From: Curtobacterium sp. GC_Cur_3
Lineage (GTDB): Bacteria; Actinomycetota; Actinomycetes; Actinomycetales; Microbacteriaceae
DNA: 64,000 bases
Direction: 5' to 3'
Assembly: GCF_026544205.1 (NCBI RefSeq)
Contig: NZ_JALNUI010000012.1
Location: 42,933 to 106,932 of the forward strand
Of the stretch, positions 18,484-27,742 are shown piece after piece. How positions within the stretch are numbered: position 1 is the stretch's first letter; the number at the start of each line of letters is the position of its first letter. The position numbers were made by a program, and so were the translations under genes. The notes under the pieces were generated by a model. It had not been told where the DNA came from. It made no database searches and worked only from the letters and a program-made list of their open reading frames with translations.

Positions 18484-20298
18484 GTGGCGAACGACGAGGC
18501 AGAGTTCGGGACCGAGCTGCGGGGCTACCGCAAGGACGAGGTCGACCGGGCGCTGAACGACCTCCGTCGTGAGCTCATCAAGTCCAACACCGACCGCGCC
18601 GAGGCCGCCAAGGAGATCCGTCTCCTGCAGTCACGCGTCACGGACATGCAGAGCGAGCTCGACGAGGCCGGCACCCCCACGTACAGCGGACTCGGCACGC
18701 GCCTGGAGTCCACCCTCCGCGTCGCCGAGGAGCAGTCCACCCGCCTGATCGCCCAGGCCGACATCGACGCCCAGCGCCTCCGCGCCTCGAGCCGCGCCGA
18801 AGCCGACCGCACCGTCCGCGAAGCCCAGGAAGAAGCGCGCGAGACGCTCGAGGACGCCAGGACCCGCGCCACGAACGAGCTCGCCCGCGCCCGCGCCGAG
18901 TCCGGCGACACCGTCGAGCGTGCCCGCGCCGAAGCCGGCATGCTCACGCAGGACGCCCGTAACGAGGCCGCCGCGATGCGCGGTGCCGCCGTCACCGAGG
19001 CCGCCGAGACCCGCTCGGTCGCCATCCGCGAGACGAACGCACTGCGCGCCCGCGCCGAGCACGAGGTCGCCGAACTCCGCGAGCTCGCCCAGCGTGAGGC
19101 CGCAGCCGCCCGTGGCGCCGCAGCCGACCTCGACCGCGAGACCGAGCACCGGCGCAGCGTGTTCGAGGCCGACCACGCCCGACGTGTCGAGGACCTCGAC
19201 CGCGACGAGCGCACCCGCCGCGAAGCCCTCGAGCGTGAGGTCACCGACGGCCGCGCCGCCTGGGAACACGAGCACACCGAGCGCCGCCGTGCCTTCGAGC
19301 TCGAACTCGAGACCGGCCGCGCCGACCTGGCGTCGGAGGTCGAGGCCCGCCGCGCCGAGCTCGCCGCCGAACTGGCGGACCGCCGTCGTGAGCACGACGA
19401 GGACCTCGCCGCCGCCCGCGCCGGATGGGAGCGCGAGCTCGCCTCCGCACGTACGGCCCTCGCGCAGGAAACCGATGCCGTCCACGCGCAGCTCCAGGTC
19501 GACCAGGAGCAGACCGCCGCCGAGAACGACCGACTGCTGCAGGAGTCCGCCGCGCGGATCGCCCGCGAGACCGAGGAGCACCGCGAACGCATCGAGCGCG
19601 AGCGCGCCGAGGCCCTCGCCACCGCCGAGCGCGCCGCGCAGGACCACGACGCCGAACTGGCCGCCCGACGCGAGCGCGAGCACGCCGAGGTCGACTCCGA
19701 GATCGCCGAGCGTCGCAGCGCCGAACTCGGCACGCTCGAAGCCGAGCGGACCGCGCTCCGGCAGGAGATCGACACCGCCAGGGCCGGCCTGGTCAAGGAG
19801 CGCGACGAAGCCCTCGCCGAGATCGCCCGGGAGCGCGACGAGGCCCGCACGACCCTGGAGTCGGAGCTCGCCGCCCGACGTGACGACGCCGAGCAGGACT
19901 ACCTGCAGAAGCACCACGAGACCGTCACGGAGACGCAGCGCTACCTGGACGAGGCGAACCTGCAGCTCGCCGAGGCCACCCGGCGCGCGACCGAGGCCCG
20001 CGAGCGTGCTGAGCACCTCCGACAGGAAGCCAACGACCTCGAGCGCACCAGCACCTCGGACGCCGAGGAACACGCCCGCCGGCTCCTGTCCGACGCGCAG
20101 GAGCGTGCGCACCAGCTCGTCGCCGAGGCCGAGGAGCGCACCGCCAGCCAGATCGCGGAGGCCGAGGACCGGCTCGCCGCGATCCGCACCGAGCGCGAAG
20201 CGGTCGCCGGCTACCTGGAGAACCTGCGCGGCGTCCTGTCGCACGCCGCCGGTGTCGTCGAGGACGCCCCGAACCGGGTGGACGCGACCGACTCCTGA
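18484..20298 (+). CDS. Long DivIVA-type coiled-coil protein (polar growth scaffold-like)
   Basis: 604 residues from GTG 18484 with GGGAG upstream. The N-terminus FGTELRGYRKDEVDRALNDL matches the DivIVA membrane-curvature domain motif (GYxxxEVD). Nearly the whole remainder is heptad-rich coiled coil of Ala, Glu and Arg with recurrent AEADR, EAxET and RAEA runs. There is a hydrophobic-poor, DNA-independent look throughout and no enzymatic motif. In actinobacteria such proteins (DivIVA, Scy, FilP-like) gather at cell poles and organise wall growth. Exact orthology is not assigned. It stands alone rightward, converging on the hydrolase gene at a hairpin. Confidence 0.8.
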   Translation: MANDEAEFGTELRGYRKDEVDRALNDLRRELIKSNTDRAEAAKEIRLLQSRVTDMQSELDEAGTPTYSGLGTRLESTLRVAEEQSTRLIAQADIDAQRLRASSRAEADRTVREAQEEARETLEDARTRATNELARARAESGDTVERARAEAGMLTQDARNEAAAMRGAAVTEAAETRSVAIRETNALRARAEHEVAELRELAQREAAAARGAAADLDRETEHRRSVFEADHARRVEDLDRDERTRREALEREVTDGRAAWEHEHTERRRAFELELETGRADLASEVEARRAELAAELADRRREHDEDLAAARAGWERELASARTALAQETDAVHAQLQVDQEQTAAENDRLLQESAARIARETEEHRERIERERAEALATAERAAQDHDAELAARREREHAEVDSEIAERRSAELGTLEAERTALRQEIDTARAGLVKERDEALAEIARERDEARTTLESELAARRDDAEQDYLQKHHETVTETQRYLDEANLQLAEATRRATEARERAEHLRQEANDLERTSTSDAEEHARRLLSDAQERAHQLVAEAEERTASQIAEAEDRLAAIRTEREAVAGYLENLRGVLSHAAGVVEDAPNRVDATDS

Positions 20299-20321
20299 GG
20301 CGACCGACCCCTGAGGCGACT
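20283..20321 (+). repeat. 16-bp tandem duplication over the coiled-coil gene stop
   Basis: GCGACCGACTCCTGAG is followed directly by GCGACCGACCCCTGAG and then GCGACT. The last two sense codons and stop of the gene were duplicated, leaving a second stop just downstream. Confidence 0.7.
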
Positions 20322-20354
20322 CGGCCTGGAGGCTCGACCCGGTCCTCCAGGTCG
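20322..20354. terminator. Bidirectional terminator-like hairpin
   Basis: An 11-bp stem containing CCTGGAGG/CCTCCAGG with one G-T pair and an ~11-base loop lies between the converging genes ending at 20298 and 20382. Its loop side carries GGAGGCTCG, the core of the dispersed hairpin family. Confidence 0.6.
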
Positions 20355-20381
20355 GCTCACCTCCGTACCGTGGTGCGGTGC

Positions 20382-21137
20382 TCAGTGCGGCCAGTGCGTC
20401 GGCAGCGGTGCCGAGCCCGGGACGACCAGGTCCGCGACGGCGTCGAGGACGACGCGGACGTACCGCTCCCCCACCCAGAGGTGCTTCGCACCCGCGACCG
20501 GCACGACGCGGACGTTCGGCGCGACCGCGAACCGCCGGGCAGCGTCGTCGGGCTGCAGGAAGTCGTCGTGCTCGGGCACCAGCGCGACCACGGGCACGTC
20601 GACGGCGGCCCAGCGGGCGAGTTCCTCGTCGGTCGTACGGTGCAGCGGCGGCGAGAGCAGGACGGCCCCGGCGACGGTGCCGGCCTCGACGTGTTCGAGC
20701 GCGTGCTTGAGGATGACCTCCGTCCCGAAGGACCACCCGACGAGCCACGGCGTCGGCAGCCCGCGTGCGGTGACGTCGGCCACGGCGGCGCGGAGGTCGA
20801 AGCCCTCGGAGACGCCGTCGCCGAAGGTCCCCTCGGACGTGCCGCGCGGGGAGGTCACCGAGCGGAAGTTGAAGCGGAGCACCGCGATGTCGGCGAGCTC
20901 CGGCAGCCGAGCTGCGGCCTTCTTCAGGACGTGGGAGTCCATGAAGCCCTGCGCGGTGGGCAGCGGGTGCAGGGTGACGATCGTGCCGCGAGCGGGTCGG
21001 CCCTGCGGTTCCGCGAGCTCCCCGACCAGGGTGAGGTGGTCGTCCGTCACGAGCTCGACGTCCGTGCGGACGGCGGGCAACACCGTCGAGGACCGGATCT
21101 CGGTGTCCGCGTCAGCTCGGTCGTCGGCGTTCGTCAC
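20382..21137 (-). CDS. Alpha/beta-hydrolase (dienelactone-hydrolase-like)
   Basis: 251 residues. The nucleophile elbow GWSFGTE places the catalytic Ser in the centre. LVPEHDDF supplies a likely acid Asp, and GAKHLWVG a His near the C-terminus, completing a triad in order. LHPLPTAQGFMDSH with RFNFRSV near the N-terminus matches a widespread family of uncharacterised serine hydrolases. Substrate unknown. The start overlaps the preceding 105-residue zinc-finger-like gene by four bases, so the two are co-translated. Confidence 0.85.
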   Translation of the reverse strand: MTNADDRADADTEIRSSTVLPAVRTDVELVTDDHLTLVGELAEPQGRPARGTIVTLHPLPTAQGFMDSHVLKKAAARLPELADIAVLRFNFRSVTSPRGTSEGTFGDGVSEGFDLRAAVADVTARGLPTPWLVGWSFGTEVILKHALEHVEAGTVAGAVLLSPPLHRTTDEELARWAAVDVPVVALVPEHDDFLQPDDAARRFAVAPNVRVVPVAGAKHLWVGERYVRVVLDAVADLVVPGSAPLPTHWPH

Positions 21138-21451
21138 GCGGTCCTCCAGCAGTGGTTGTGCCAGTGCCGACGGGATGCCAGGTCGGCCGCGTCCCCGAGG
21201 ACGCCGTCGGCGCGCCAGACCACCACGTGCGCGACGCCCGGCTCGATCGTCAGGCCGCAGCCCGGGCAGAGGTACTCCTTCTGCGCGGACGCGGCCGAGA
21301 TCGGCTGCACGGCGTACTCACGACCGCGTCGGACCTCGGTCCGCTTCCAGCCGCTCATGAGGCGGTCGAGACCGAAGGGCTCCTCGACGTCCTCGACCCG
21401 AGCGGCGTCGGCTCGACCCTTCGGTCGCCGCGGCCGGTTGCTGCGCGGCAC
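21134..21451 (-). CDS. Small conserved zinc-finger-like protein
   Basis: 105 residues. A basic N-terminus (RSNRPRRPKGR) is followed by a region with CPGCGLTIEPG and, toward the end, RRHWHNHCW. The CxxC plus H/C cluster could bind one Zn2+ ion. Proteins of this size and motif are conserved next to alpha/beta-hydrolase genes in actinobacteria, some annotated only as ATP/GTP-binding or hypothetical. No nucleotide-binding motif is visible. It is coupled to the hydrolase by an ATGA overlap and follows the transglycosylase-like gene by 16 bp. Confidence 0.72.
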   Translation of the reverse strand: MPRSNRPRRPKGRADAARVEDVEEPFGLDRLMSGWKRTEVRRGREYAVQPISAASAQKEYLCPGCGLTIEPGVAHVVVWRADGVLGDAADLASRRHWHNHCWRTA

Positions 21452-21467
21452 TGGTGGGGGCTGCCGA

Positions 21468-22463
21468 TCAGTACCAGTTGAAGGACTGGCTGTGACCCCA
21501 GGCGCCGCACGGGGTGCCGTAGACGCCGGAGATGTAGTTCAGGCCCCAGGTGATCTGCGTGGCCGGGTTCGTCTGCCAGTCGGCGCCGGCGGTCGCCATC
21601 TTGCTGCCGGGCAGGGCCTGCGGGATGCCGTAGGCGCCACTCGGGTTGTAGGCGTTGACGCGCCAGCCCGACTCCTTGTTCCACAGGGAGACGAGGCAGC
21701 TGTACTGGTCGTTGCCCCAGCCGCGCGCGGTGACGAGCTGGAGCGCGATGGCCTGGGCGCTGCCCGGGTCGGGGGTCGCGGCGACGGCGGCGATGCTGTT
21801 CGACGGGGTGACGGCAGCAGCGGACGCGGGCTTCGCTGCCCCGGTCGTCGTGGTGGTGGTGTCCGTGGCGGTCACGACCGGTGCCGGCTTGACGACCTTC
21901 TTCGGCACGGGCTTGATGATCTCGTAGCCGTCACGGGTGACGTCGAAGTCGGCGTAGGTGCCGTGCGCGCTGAACTGCTGCGGCGCCGCGGGTGCCTTGG
22001 TGAGCACCGGGGTGTCGACGGCAGCCTGGGCGACGTCGGCCTGCAGCGGGTTGAACAGCGAGCCACACGCCAGCAGCGCGACGGCGAAGAAGGAGAGCGC
22101 CGGCACGTTGGAGCGACGACGCATGAAGCCGTTGAGCGCGGCGTCCGATGAGGTGCGACGCGCCTGCGGGGCGATGCGGTTCTTCGGGCTCGTACGGGCG
22201 AGCGCACCGCGGCGCTGCTTGACCACGCGAGGGTCCGAGGGCGTCGCCGGGCTGACGCGGTTGGCCGCCACCGACTTCGGCGCGACGGGCGCGGGTGCCT
22301 GACCCTGCGGCGCTGGAGTCGCCGCAGTCGGGGCCACCGACTGCACCGGGGTCTCCGCTGTGCGGGTTCGGTTCAGTGCCGCGCGGCGCTCGCTGACGAC
22401 GTGGTCGTCGAGGTGCTGCCGGGATGCGCGGTCGGAGCTGAGGTCTGCCGTGTGCCTGCCCAT
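21468..22463 (-). CDS. Secreted/anchored lytic-transglycosylase-like protein
   Basis: 331 residues from ATG 22463; no strong ribosome binding site, so the start is less certain. A ~118-residue cytoplasmic-looking, Pro/Ala/Arg-rich N-terminus precedes one hydrophobic segment (119-138) with a possible AQA-A cleavage site. A Thr/Ala/Pro linker follows. The last ~80 residues have SLWNKESGWRVNAYNPSG and AYGIPQALPGSKM, the lysozyme-like fold of actinobacterial transglycosylases with the catalytic Glu in KESGW. Such proteins cut peptidoglycan glycan strands. The unusual long pre-helix region suggests either a signal anchor or a much later true start. Confidence 0.78.
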   Translation of the reverse strand: MGRHTADLSSDRASRQHLDDHVVSERRAALNRTRTAETPVQSVAPTAATPAPQGQAPAPVAPKSVAANRVSPATPSDPRVVKQRRGALARTSPKNRIAPQARRTSSDAALNGFMRRRSNVPALSFFAVALLACGSLFNPLQADVAQAAVDTPVLTKAPAAPQQFSAHGTYADFDVTRDGYEIIKPVPKKVVKPAPVVTATDTTTTTTGAAKPASAAAVTPSNSIAAVAATPDPGSAQAIALQLVTARGWGNDQYSCLVSLWNKESGWRVNAYNPSGAYGIPQALPGSKMATAGADWQTNPATQITWGLNYISGVYGTPCGAWGHSQSFNWY

Positions 22464-22531
22464 GAGTCTGACCAGGATAACGGAACGATCACGGAAAGCG
22501 AAGCACCTGGCACCAGCGCGTCGCTTGCGGG

Positions 22532-23080
22532 TCAGCGGACGGCGAGCATGACCTCGACGACGGCGTCGAGCAGCGCGTCGACCTGGGCCTCGCGGTACCC
22601 GCCGTGCTTGGGCCGGAACACGATGGAGCGGACCTCGGTCAGGCTCAGCGGCTTGCCCTCGCGGAAGTAGCCCCCGAGCCGCTTCGCGAACGCGTCGACG
22701 TCCTTCGGGTGGTACCCGGTGGCCAGGACGTTCACGCGGTGGAAGCGCTGGCCGTCGGGACGGTCGAGGCGCTCGACGACGTCGGACGCCTTCGTGCGGG
22801 CGTCGGCGTACCAGGTCTTCTGCCCGACGTCGGCGATCTCGCGCTCGCGCTCCCGAGCGGCGAACGCGTCCTCGAGCCGCTCGAGCGCGGCGTCCACGTG
22901 CTGCGTGGAGTACCCGCCCTTCTTCATCGAGAAGGCGGTCGCTCGGATCTTCGCTGCCTCGAGCCCCGGGGCGCTGTCGTTCGCGGTGTAGGCGCGGCGG
23001 GCGTCCTCGAGGAAACGGTCGACCTCGTCGACGTCGTAGCCGAGGACCGAGCGGGGAGTTGTCGGGAACGTCGTGGGCAC
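22532..23080 (-). CDS. DivIVA-domain protein with two DivIVA-like motifs
   Basis: 182 residues from GTG 23080 (alternative GTG 23104; neither has a good ribosome binding site). The motif LGYDVDEVDRFLEDARRAY occurs near residue 12, and a related TGYHPKDVDAFAKRLGGYF in the second half. GGYSTQHVDAALERLEDAF and GGYREAQVDALLDAVVEVM give two further GYxxxxVDxxL units, so the protein is built of four related helical pairs. These repeats resemble the N-terminal module of DivIVA without a long coiled coil. A role in pole or septum targeting is inferred. It precedes the transglycosylase-like gene in the same direction. Confidence 0.78.
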   Translation of the reverse strand: MPTTFPTTPRSVLGYDVDEVDRFLEDARRAYTANDSAPGLEAAKIRATAFSMKKGGYSTQHVDAALERLEDAFAAREREREIADVGQKTWYADARTKASDVVERLDRPDGQRFHRVNVLATGYHPKDVDAFAKRLGGYFREGKPLSLTEVRSIVFRPKHGGYREAQVDALLDAVVEVMLAVR

Positions 23081-23156
23081 GGCGACATTCTGCCAGCACA
23101 CCACCCTGGGACCGGCTGGACGCGCGGGCTCGGGGGCCGCTGCCGTCGGAGCGGGG

Positions 23157-24176
23157 TCAGTGGTTGACGATGAGGTACAGCACGTAGCCGACCGCCGCTG
23201 ACGGCAGGATGCTGTCGATCCGGTCGAGCAGCCCGCCGTGGCCCGGCAGGAACGACGAGATGTCCTTGATGCCGAGGTCGCGCTTGATCATCGACTCGGT
23301 CAGGTCGCCGAGCGTGGCCGATCCGGAGATCAGGACGCCGAGGATGATGCCGAACCACCACGGCATGTCGAGCATCAGCCAGGACACCAGGATGCCGACG
23401 ACGATGCTGGCCGCGACGGACCCGGCGAAGCCCTCCCACGTCTTCTTCGGGCTGATCCGCGGGGCCATCGGGTGCTTGCCGAGGTTGAGCCCGGTGGCAT
23501 AGGCACCGGTGTCGACCGCGACGACGACGAGGATGAAGCCGACCACCCAGAAGTTGCCGCGCTCGAGCGTCGAGAGGAGCACCACGCACGCGCCGAGGAG
23601 CGTGACGTAGGCCTGGACGAACAGACCGTTGGTGAGGTCACGGACGACGTTGCCCGTGGACGGCCGTGGACGCGCGACGGCGACCTCGACCAGGCGCCAC
23701 ACGGAGATGACGACGATGCCGCCGAGGATCGTGAAGAGGGCCTGGACCTGCCCGCCGAGGAACGCCGCGGGCACCATCGCGACTGCCGTGGCGACACTCG
23801 GGATGCGCGGGACGTCTCGTCCGGCGAAGCGCATCGCCCCCGCGAGCTCCCACACGCCGAAGCCGAGGAGGAACGCGGCGACCACCATGAAGGACGGGGT
23901 CCAGAGCAGCAGCGACCCGAGCATCACCACAGCGAAGGCCAGGGCGATGGCGATCGCGGCGGGGAGATTCCGCCCGGTGCGAGCGGTCAGGGCCTCGTTC
24001 CGGGCGTCGAAGGACGCACGGCGCGCATCGAACGACGCACGGCGCTGCCGGAGCTGGGCCTCGAAGTCCGTCCGCGCGGCGCGGGCCCTGGCATCGAAGT
24101 CCTGCCGGAGGCCCTTCGCCGGCGGGCGGGGGTCATCTGCTGTCGGGCGGTCGGCGCCCTCGTCGTGACGCCGCAT
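23157..24176 (-). CDS. cdsA: Phosphatidate cytidylyltransferase (CDP-diacylglycerol synthase)
   Basis: 339 residues. It makes CDP-diacylglycerol from phosphatidate and CTP in the inner membrane. The C-terminal signature KRDLGIKDISSFLPGHGG, then LLDRIDS, is the CTP-transferase motif. About eight hydrophobic helices occupy residues 70-335. The first ~70 residues are a charged cytoplasmic extension with repeated RRASFDAR units, absent from short homologues. Its ATG overlaps the frr stop (TGATG), the usual frr-cdsA coupling. Confidence 0.96.
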   Translation of the reverse strand: MRRHDEGADRPTADDPRPPAKGLRQDFDARARAARTDFEAQLRQRRASFDARRASFDARNEALTARTGRNLPAAIAIALAFAVVMLGSLLLWTPSFMVVAAFLLGFGVWELAGAMRFAGRDVPRIPSVATAVAMVPAAFLGGQVQALFTILGGIVVISVWRLVEVAVARPRPSTGNVVRDLTNGLFVQAYVTLLGACVVLLSTLERGNFWVVGFILVVVAVDTGAYATGLNLGKHPMAPRISPKKTWEGFAGSVAASIVVGILVSWLMLDMPWWFGIILGVLISGSATLGDLTESMIKRDLGIKDISSFLPGHGGLLDRIDSILPSAAVGYVLYLIVNH

Positions 24177-24730
24177 CAGACCTCGAGGAGTTCGGCTTCC
24201 TTCTTCTTCAGCGACTCGTCGATCAGGTCGACGTGCTTCTTCGTCAGGGCGTCGAGGTCCTTGTCGCCGCGGGCGATGTCGTCGTCCGAGACCTCCCCCT
24301 TGAGGGACTCGAGGTCGTCCTTGGCCTTGCGGCGGATGTTGCGGATGACGACCTTGTGGTCCTCGCCCTTGCCGCGCACGAGCTTCACGAACTCCTTGCG
24401 GCGGTCCTGGGTGAGCTCCGGGATCGTCACGCGGACGATCTCGCCGTCGTTCGTCGGGCTGGCACCGAGGTTCGGGAAGGTCGCGATGGCCCGCTCGATC
24501 TCCTTCAGCGCCGTCTTGTCGTAGGGCGTCACGATGAGCGTGCGGGCCTCCGGCGTCTGGAGGGACGCCAGCTGCGCGAGCGGCGTCGGCGAGCCGTAGT
24601 AGTCGACCGGGATCTTCTGGAAGAGCGCGGCGTTGATGCGCCCGGTTCGGACGGTGGCGAAGTCGTCCTTGGCGACCTCGACGGCCTTCGCCATCTTCGC
24701 GGTCGCGTCGGTCATGACATCACTGATCAC
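24176..24730 (-). CDS. frr: Ribosome recycling factor
   Basis: 184 residues, normal length. With EF-G it splits post-termination ribosomes. The family pattern is clear: [37 protein letters not shown] near residues 50-65, [14 protein letters not shown] and a C-terminal coiled helix. It lies 46 bp after pyrH and overlaps cdsA by one base in the order tsf-pyrH-frr-cdsA. Confidence 0.98.
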   Translation of the reverse strand: MISDVMTDATAKMAKAVEVAKDDFATVRTGRINAALFQKIPVDYYGSPTPLAQLASLQTPEARTLIVTPYDKTALKEIERAIATFPNLGASPTNDGEIVRVTIPELTQDRRKEFVKLVRGKGEDHKVVIRNIRRKAKDDLESLKGEVSDDDIARGDKDLDALTKKHVDLIDESLKKKEAELLEV

Positions 24731-24776
24731 GGTGGTTCTCCTTCGGTACGTCGTCGAGTCTAGTCAGGCGCTCGGG

Positions 24777-25496
24777 TCAGTTGCTGACCACGGTGCCGAT
24801 GCGCTCGCCCCGGATGGCGGCAGCGACGTTGCCCTCGCCCTCCATGCCGAAGACGTGCATCGGCATGCCGTTGTCCATGCAGAGCGAGAACGCGGTGGCG
24901 TCGACGACCTTGAGTCCCTGCAGCAGGGCGTCCTGGTACGTCACGTGGTGCAGCTTCTCGGCGGTCGGGTCCTTCTTCGGGTCGGCGGAGTACACGCCAT
25001 CGACGCCGTTCTTGGCGACGAGGACCTCCGTCGCGCCGATCTCGAGCGCACGCTGCGCCGCGACGGTGTCGGTGGAGAAGTAGGGCAGTCCGGCACCGGC
25101 GCCGAAGATGACGACCCGGCCCTTCTCGAGGTGCCGCTCGGCGCGCCGCGGGATGTACGGCTCGGCGACCTGGGTCATGCTGATCGCGGACTGGACGCGG
25201 GTGGCGGCACCGGCCTGCTCGAGGAAGTCCTGCAGCGCCAGGGCGTTCATGACGGTCCCGAGCATGCCCATGTAGTCGGCGCGCCCGCGGTCCATGCCGC
25301 GCTGCGAGAGCTCTGCCCCGCGGAAGAAGTTGCCCCCGCCGACGACGATCGCGACCTCGACCTCGCGCGCGGCATCGGCGATCTGCTTCGCGATGGTGGC
25401 GATGACGTCGGGGTTGACCCCCAGGGAGCCGGCGCCGAACGCCTCTCCGGAGAGCTTCAGCAGGACCCGTCGGCGTCCGGTCGTCTCGTCGGTCAT
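24777..25496 (-). CDS. pyrH: UMP kinase
   Basis: 239 residues from ATG 25496, which has GAAGGG at proper spacing; the GTG nine bases upstream is too close to that site. It phosphorylates UMP to UDP and belongs to the amino-acid-kinase fold: [12 protein letters not shown] near the start, [30 protein letters not shown], and [16 protein letters not shown]. The gene follows tsf after a terminator and a 143-bp gap, so it may have its own promoter. Confidence 0.97.
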   Translation of the reverse strand: MTDETTGRRRVLLKLSGEAFGAGSLGVNPDVIATIAKQIADAAREVEVAIVVGGGNFFRGAELSQRGMDRGRADYMGMLGTVMNALALQDFLEQAGAATRVQSAISMTQVAEPYIPRRAERHLEKGRVVIFGAGAGLPYFSTDTVAAQRALEIGATEVLVAKNGVDGVYSADPKKDPTAEKLHHVTYQDALLQGLKVVDATAFSLCMDNGMPMHVFGMEGEGNVAAAIRGERIGTVVSN

Positions 25497-25603
25497 GTGT
25501 CGCACCCTTCGTCGAATGTCTCGTGGGAATCTACCCGGCCGCAGCCGGTCCGGCGGAGGCAGGTGGAGCCTCCAGGCCGCCTCACGCGCCGCAGCGCGCA
25601 GAA

Positions 25604-25638
25604 ACGGGGCCAGGAACCGATGTGGTTCCTGGCCCCGT
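25604..25638 (-). terminator. Intrinsic terminator after tsf
   Basis: A perfect 15-bp stem (25604-25618 with 25624-25638), 5-base loop and following GTTTCTG on the minus strand, 10 bp after the tsf stop. Confidence 0.85.
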
Positions 25639-25648
25639 CACGGGTTCG

Positions 25649-26476
25649 TTACGCGCCGACCTTGACGCGGGCGAAGCCCTGGATCGTGATGCCGGCGTTG
25701 CTGGCGGCCTTCGCGACGGAGATCTTGTTGTCCTTCGCGTAGTCCTGGTCGAGGAGCGACACCTGCTTGATGTAGGCGTTCACCCGACCCTCGACGATCT
25801 TCGGGAGGGCGGCCTCGGGCTTGCCCTCCTCGCGCGTGATCGCCTCGACGGTGGCGCGCTCCTTGGCGATCTCGTCGGCCGGGACCTCGTCGCGCGTCAG
25901 GTACGTCGGGTTCGCGAACGCGACGTGCTGCGCGATCGAACGGGCCTCGGCGGCGTTGTCGCCCTCGTAGGCCACGACGACGGCGATCTGCGGCGGCAGG
26001 TCCTGGCTCGTCTTGTGCAGGTAGATCTCGAAGGAGGAGCCCTCGACACGGCGGACCGTGCGGACCTCGAGCTTCTCGCCGAGCGCTGCGGCGTTCTCGT
26101 TGACGACGTCGAGGACGGTCTTGCCGTCGAGCGGGGCCTGGTTGGCCGACGCGACGTCGGTGGCGCCCGCAGCGGCGACCGCGGCGAGGACCTTGTCAGC
26201 GAGGGTGGTGAACTTCTCGTTCTTCGCGACGAAGTCGGTCTCGCTGGCCAGCTCGACGACGGTGGCGGCACCGTTGTCGGCGGTCGCGACGACGACGCCC
26301 TCGGAGGTGGCACGGTCATCGCGCTTGGCGACGGCCTTGGCACCCTTGATGCGGAGCAGCTCGACGGCCTTGTCGTAGTCGCCGTCGGCCTCGACGAGCG
26401 CGTTCTTCGCGTCCATCATGCCGGCCCCGAGGTCCTCGCGGAGCTTCTTCACGTCCTGTGCGGTGAAGTTTGCCAT
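25649..26476 (-). CDS. tsf: Elongation factor Ts
   Basis: 275 residues from ATG 26476 with AAAGGA upstream. EF-Ts is the nucleotide-exchange factor for EF-Tu. The N-terminal UBA-like part FTAQDVKKLREDLGAGMMDA and the conserved TDFVAKNEKF segment near residue 78 identify it. The two C-terminal half-domains end with FARVKVGA. It follows rpsB with 87 bp between them, which contain a strong hairpin. Confidence 0.98.
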   Translation of the reverse strand: MANFTAQDVKKLREDLGAGMMDAKNALVEADGDYDKAVELLRIKGAKAVAKRDDRATSEGVVVATADNGAATVVELASETDFVAKNEKFTTLADKVLAAVAAAGATDVASANQAPLDGKTVLDVVNENAAALGEKLEVRTVRRVEGSSFEIYLHKTSQDLPPQIAVVVAYEGDNAAEARSIAQHVAFANPTYLTRDEVPADEIAKERATVEAITREEGKPEAALPKIVEGRVNAYIKQVSLLDQDYAKDNKISVAKAASNAGITIQGFARVKVGA

Positions 26477-26524
26477 TGGCTGGCGTCCTTTCTGGACTGT
26501 GCGTGTGTGGGGATCGAGCGGAGT

Positions 26525-26558
26525 CGAGGGCGCCGGGCCGTGTGGCCCGGCGCCCTCG
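26525..26558 (-). terminator. Hairpin between rpsB and tsf
   Basis: A perfect 15-bp GC-rich stem (26525-26539 with 26544-26558), GTGT loop, no T-run. It probably acts as an attenuator or mRNA-stabilising structure between the two translation genes rather than a full stop. Confidence 0.6.
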
Positions 26559-26563
26559 GACAC

Positions 26564-27490
26564 TCACTCGGCGGGGGTGGTCTCCGCTGCGGCCGCGGCC
26601 TCGGCGGTGGGCTCGGCGTTCTTCGCTGCGTCGGGGATCGGCTCGCCGATCTCCTTGTCCGCGACCTGCGCGTCCGCGTTGTTCTCCTCGACCGTGCTGC
26701 CCTCGGGGGCGGCGTCGGCGGCCGGCGTCGCGCTGTCGCCACCGAGGAGCTCCTGCTCCCACTCGGCGAGCGGCTCGGTGGCCTCGTCGTCGTCGCCACC
26801 GTTGTGGCGGGTCTTGAGGCCCTCGGCTGCGGCGTCCGCGATGATGCGGGTCAGCAGGCCGACGGAGCGGATCGCGTCGTCGTTGCCCGGGATCGGGTAC
26901 GTGATCTCGTCGGGGTCGCAGTTGGTGTCGAGGATGCCGATGACCGGGATCCCGAGCTTCTGCGCCTCGTCGACGGCGAGGTGCTCCTTCTTGGTGTCGA
27001 CGATCCAGAGCGCGCTCGGGGTCCGCGTGAGGTTGCGGATGCCGCCGAGGGTCTTGTGGAGCTTGTCCAGCTCGCGCTTCTTGATGAGGAGCTCCTTCTT
27101 CGTGAAGCCCTTCGTGGTGTCGTCGAAGTCGAGCTCCTCGAGCTCCTTCATGCGCGCGAGGCGCTTGGACACCGTCTGGAAGTTCGTGAGCAGACCGCCG
27201 AGCCAACGCTGGTTGACGTACGGCTGGCCGACGCGGGTCGCCTGCTCGGCGATGGAACCCTGCGCCTGCTTCTTGGTGCCGACGAAGAGGATCGTGCCAC
27301 CGTGCGAGACCGTCTCCTTGACGAAGTCGTACGCGCGGTCGATGAACGCCAGCGACTGCTGGAGGTCGATGATGTGGATGCCCGAGCGCTCGGCGAGGAT
27401 GAATCGCTTCACCTTCGGGTTCCACCGACGGGTCTGGTGTCCGAAGTGGACGCCGCTGTCGAGCAGCTGGCGGATGGTGACGACGGCCAT
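26564..27490 (-). CDS. rpsB: 30S ribosomal protein S2
   Basis: 308 residues from ATG 27490 with AAGGAGG. The S2 core is unmistakable: [51 protein letters not shown] and [15 protein letters not shown]. The C-terminal ~75 residues are an acidic, Ala/Glu/Thr-rich extension usual in actinobacterial S2 but not in E. coli. It heads the rpsB-tsf unit. The 250 bp upstream to the transporter end hold its promoter region; no clear -10/-35 pair was picked out. Confidence 0.98.
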   Translation of the reverse strand: MAVVTIRQLLDSGVHFGHQTRRWNPKVKRFILAERSGIHIIDLQQSLAFIDRAYDFVKETVSHGGTILFVGTKKQAQGSIAEQATRVGQPYVNQRWLGGLLTNFQTVSKRLARMKELEELDFDDTTKGFTKKELLIKKRELDKLHKTLGGIRNLTRTPSALWIVDTKKEHLAVDEAQKLGIPVIGILDTNCDPDEITYPIPGNDDAIRSVGLLTRIIADAAAEGLKTRHNGGDDDEATEPLAEWEQELLGGDSATPAADAAPEGSTVEENNADAQVADKEIGEPIPDAAKNAEPTAEAAAAAETTPAE

Positions 27491-27693
27491 GTGCCGTCCT
27501 CCTTCTGTGTTCTCGGCGCACGGCATGACCGTGCACCTGGTGCGGTTGTGTCGACCACGGCCGGAGGCCGAGGTCCCTGGTGCCCTGACACGCGACCGCC
27601 CGCTCGTGAGAGCGGGACCGATGACCGGGTGTGTTGCGTGGACACGCGAAGTCAGCGCGCCACGGCGCGCTGCTGGGGAAATGCTAACAGAAA

Positions 27694-27730
27694 GGAGGCA
27701 CGGTGCGGGTCGGGCCCGCACCGTGCCTCC
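27694..27730 (-). terminator. Intrinsic terminator of the sugar transporter gene
   Basis: A perfect 16-bp stem (27694-27709 with 27715-27730) with a 5-base loop, followed on the minus strand by TTTCTGTT, 13 bp after the stop. Confidence 0.9.
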
Positions 27731-27742
27731 AGGCTCTGGTGA

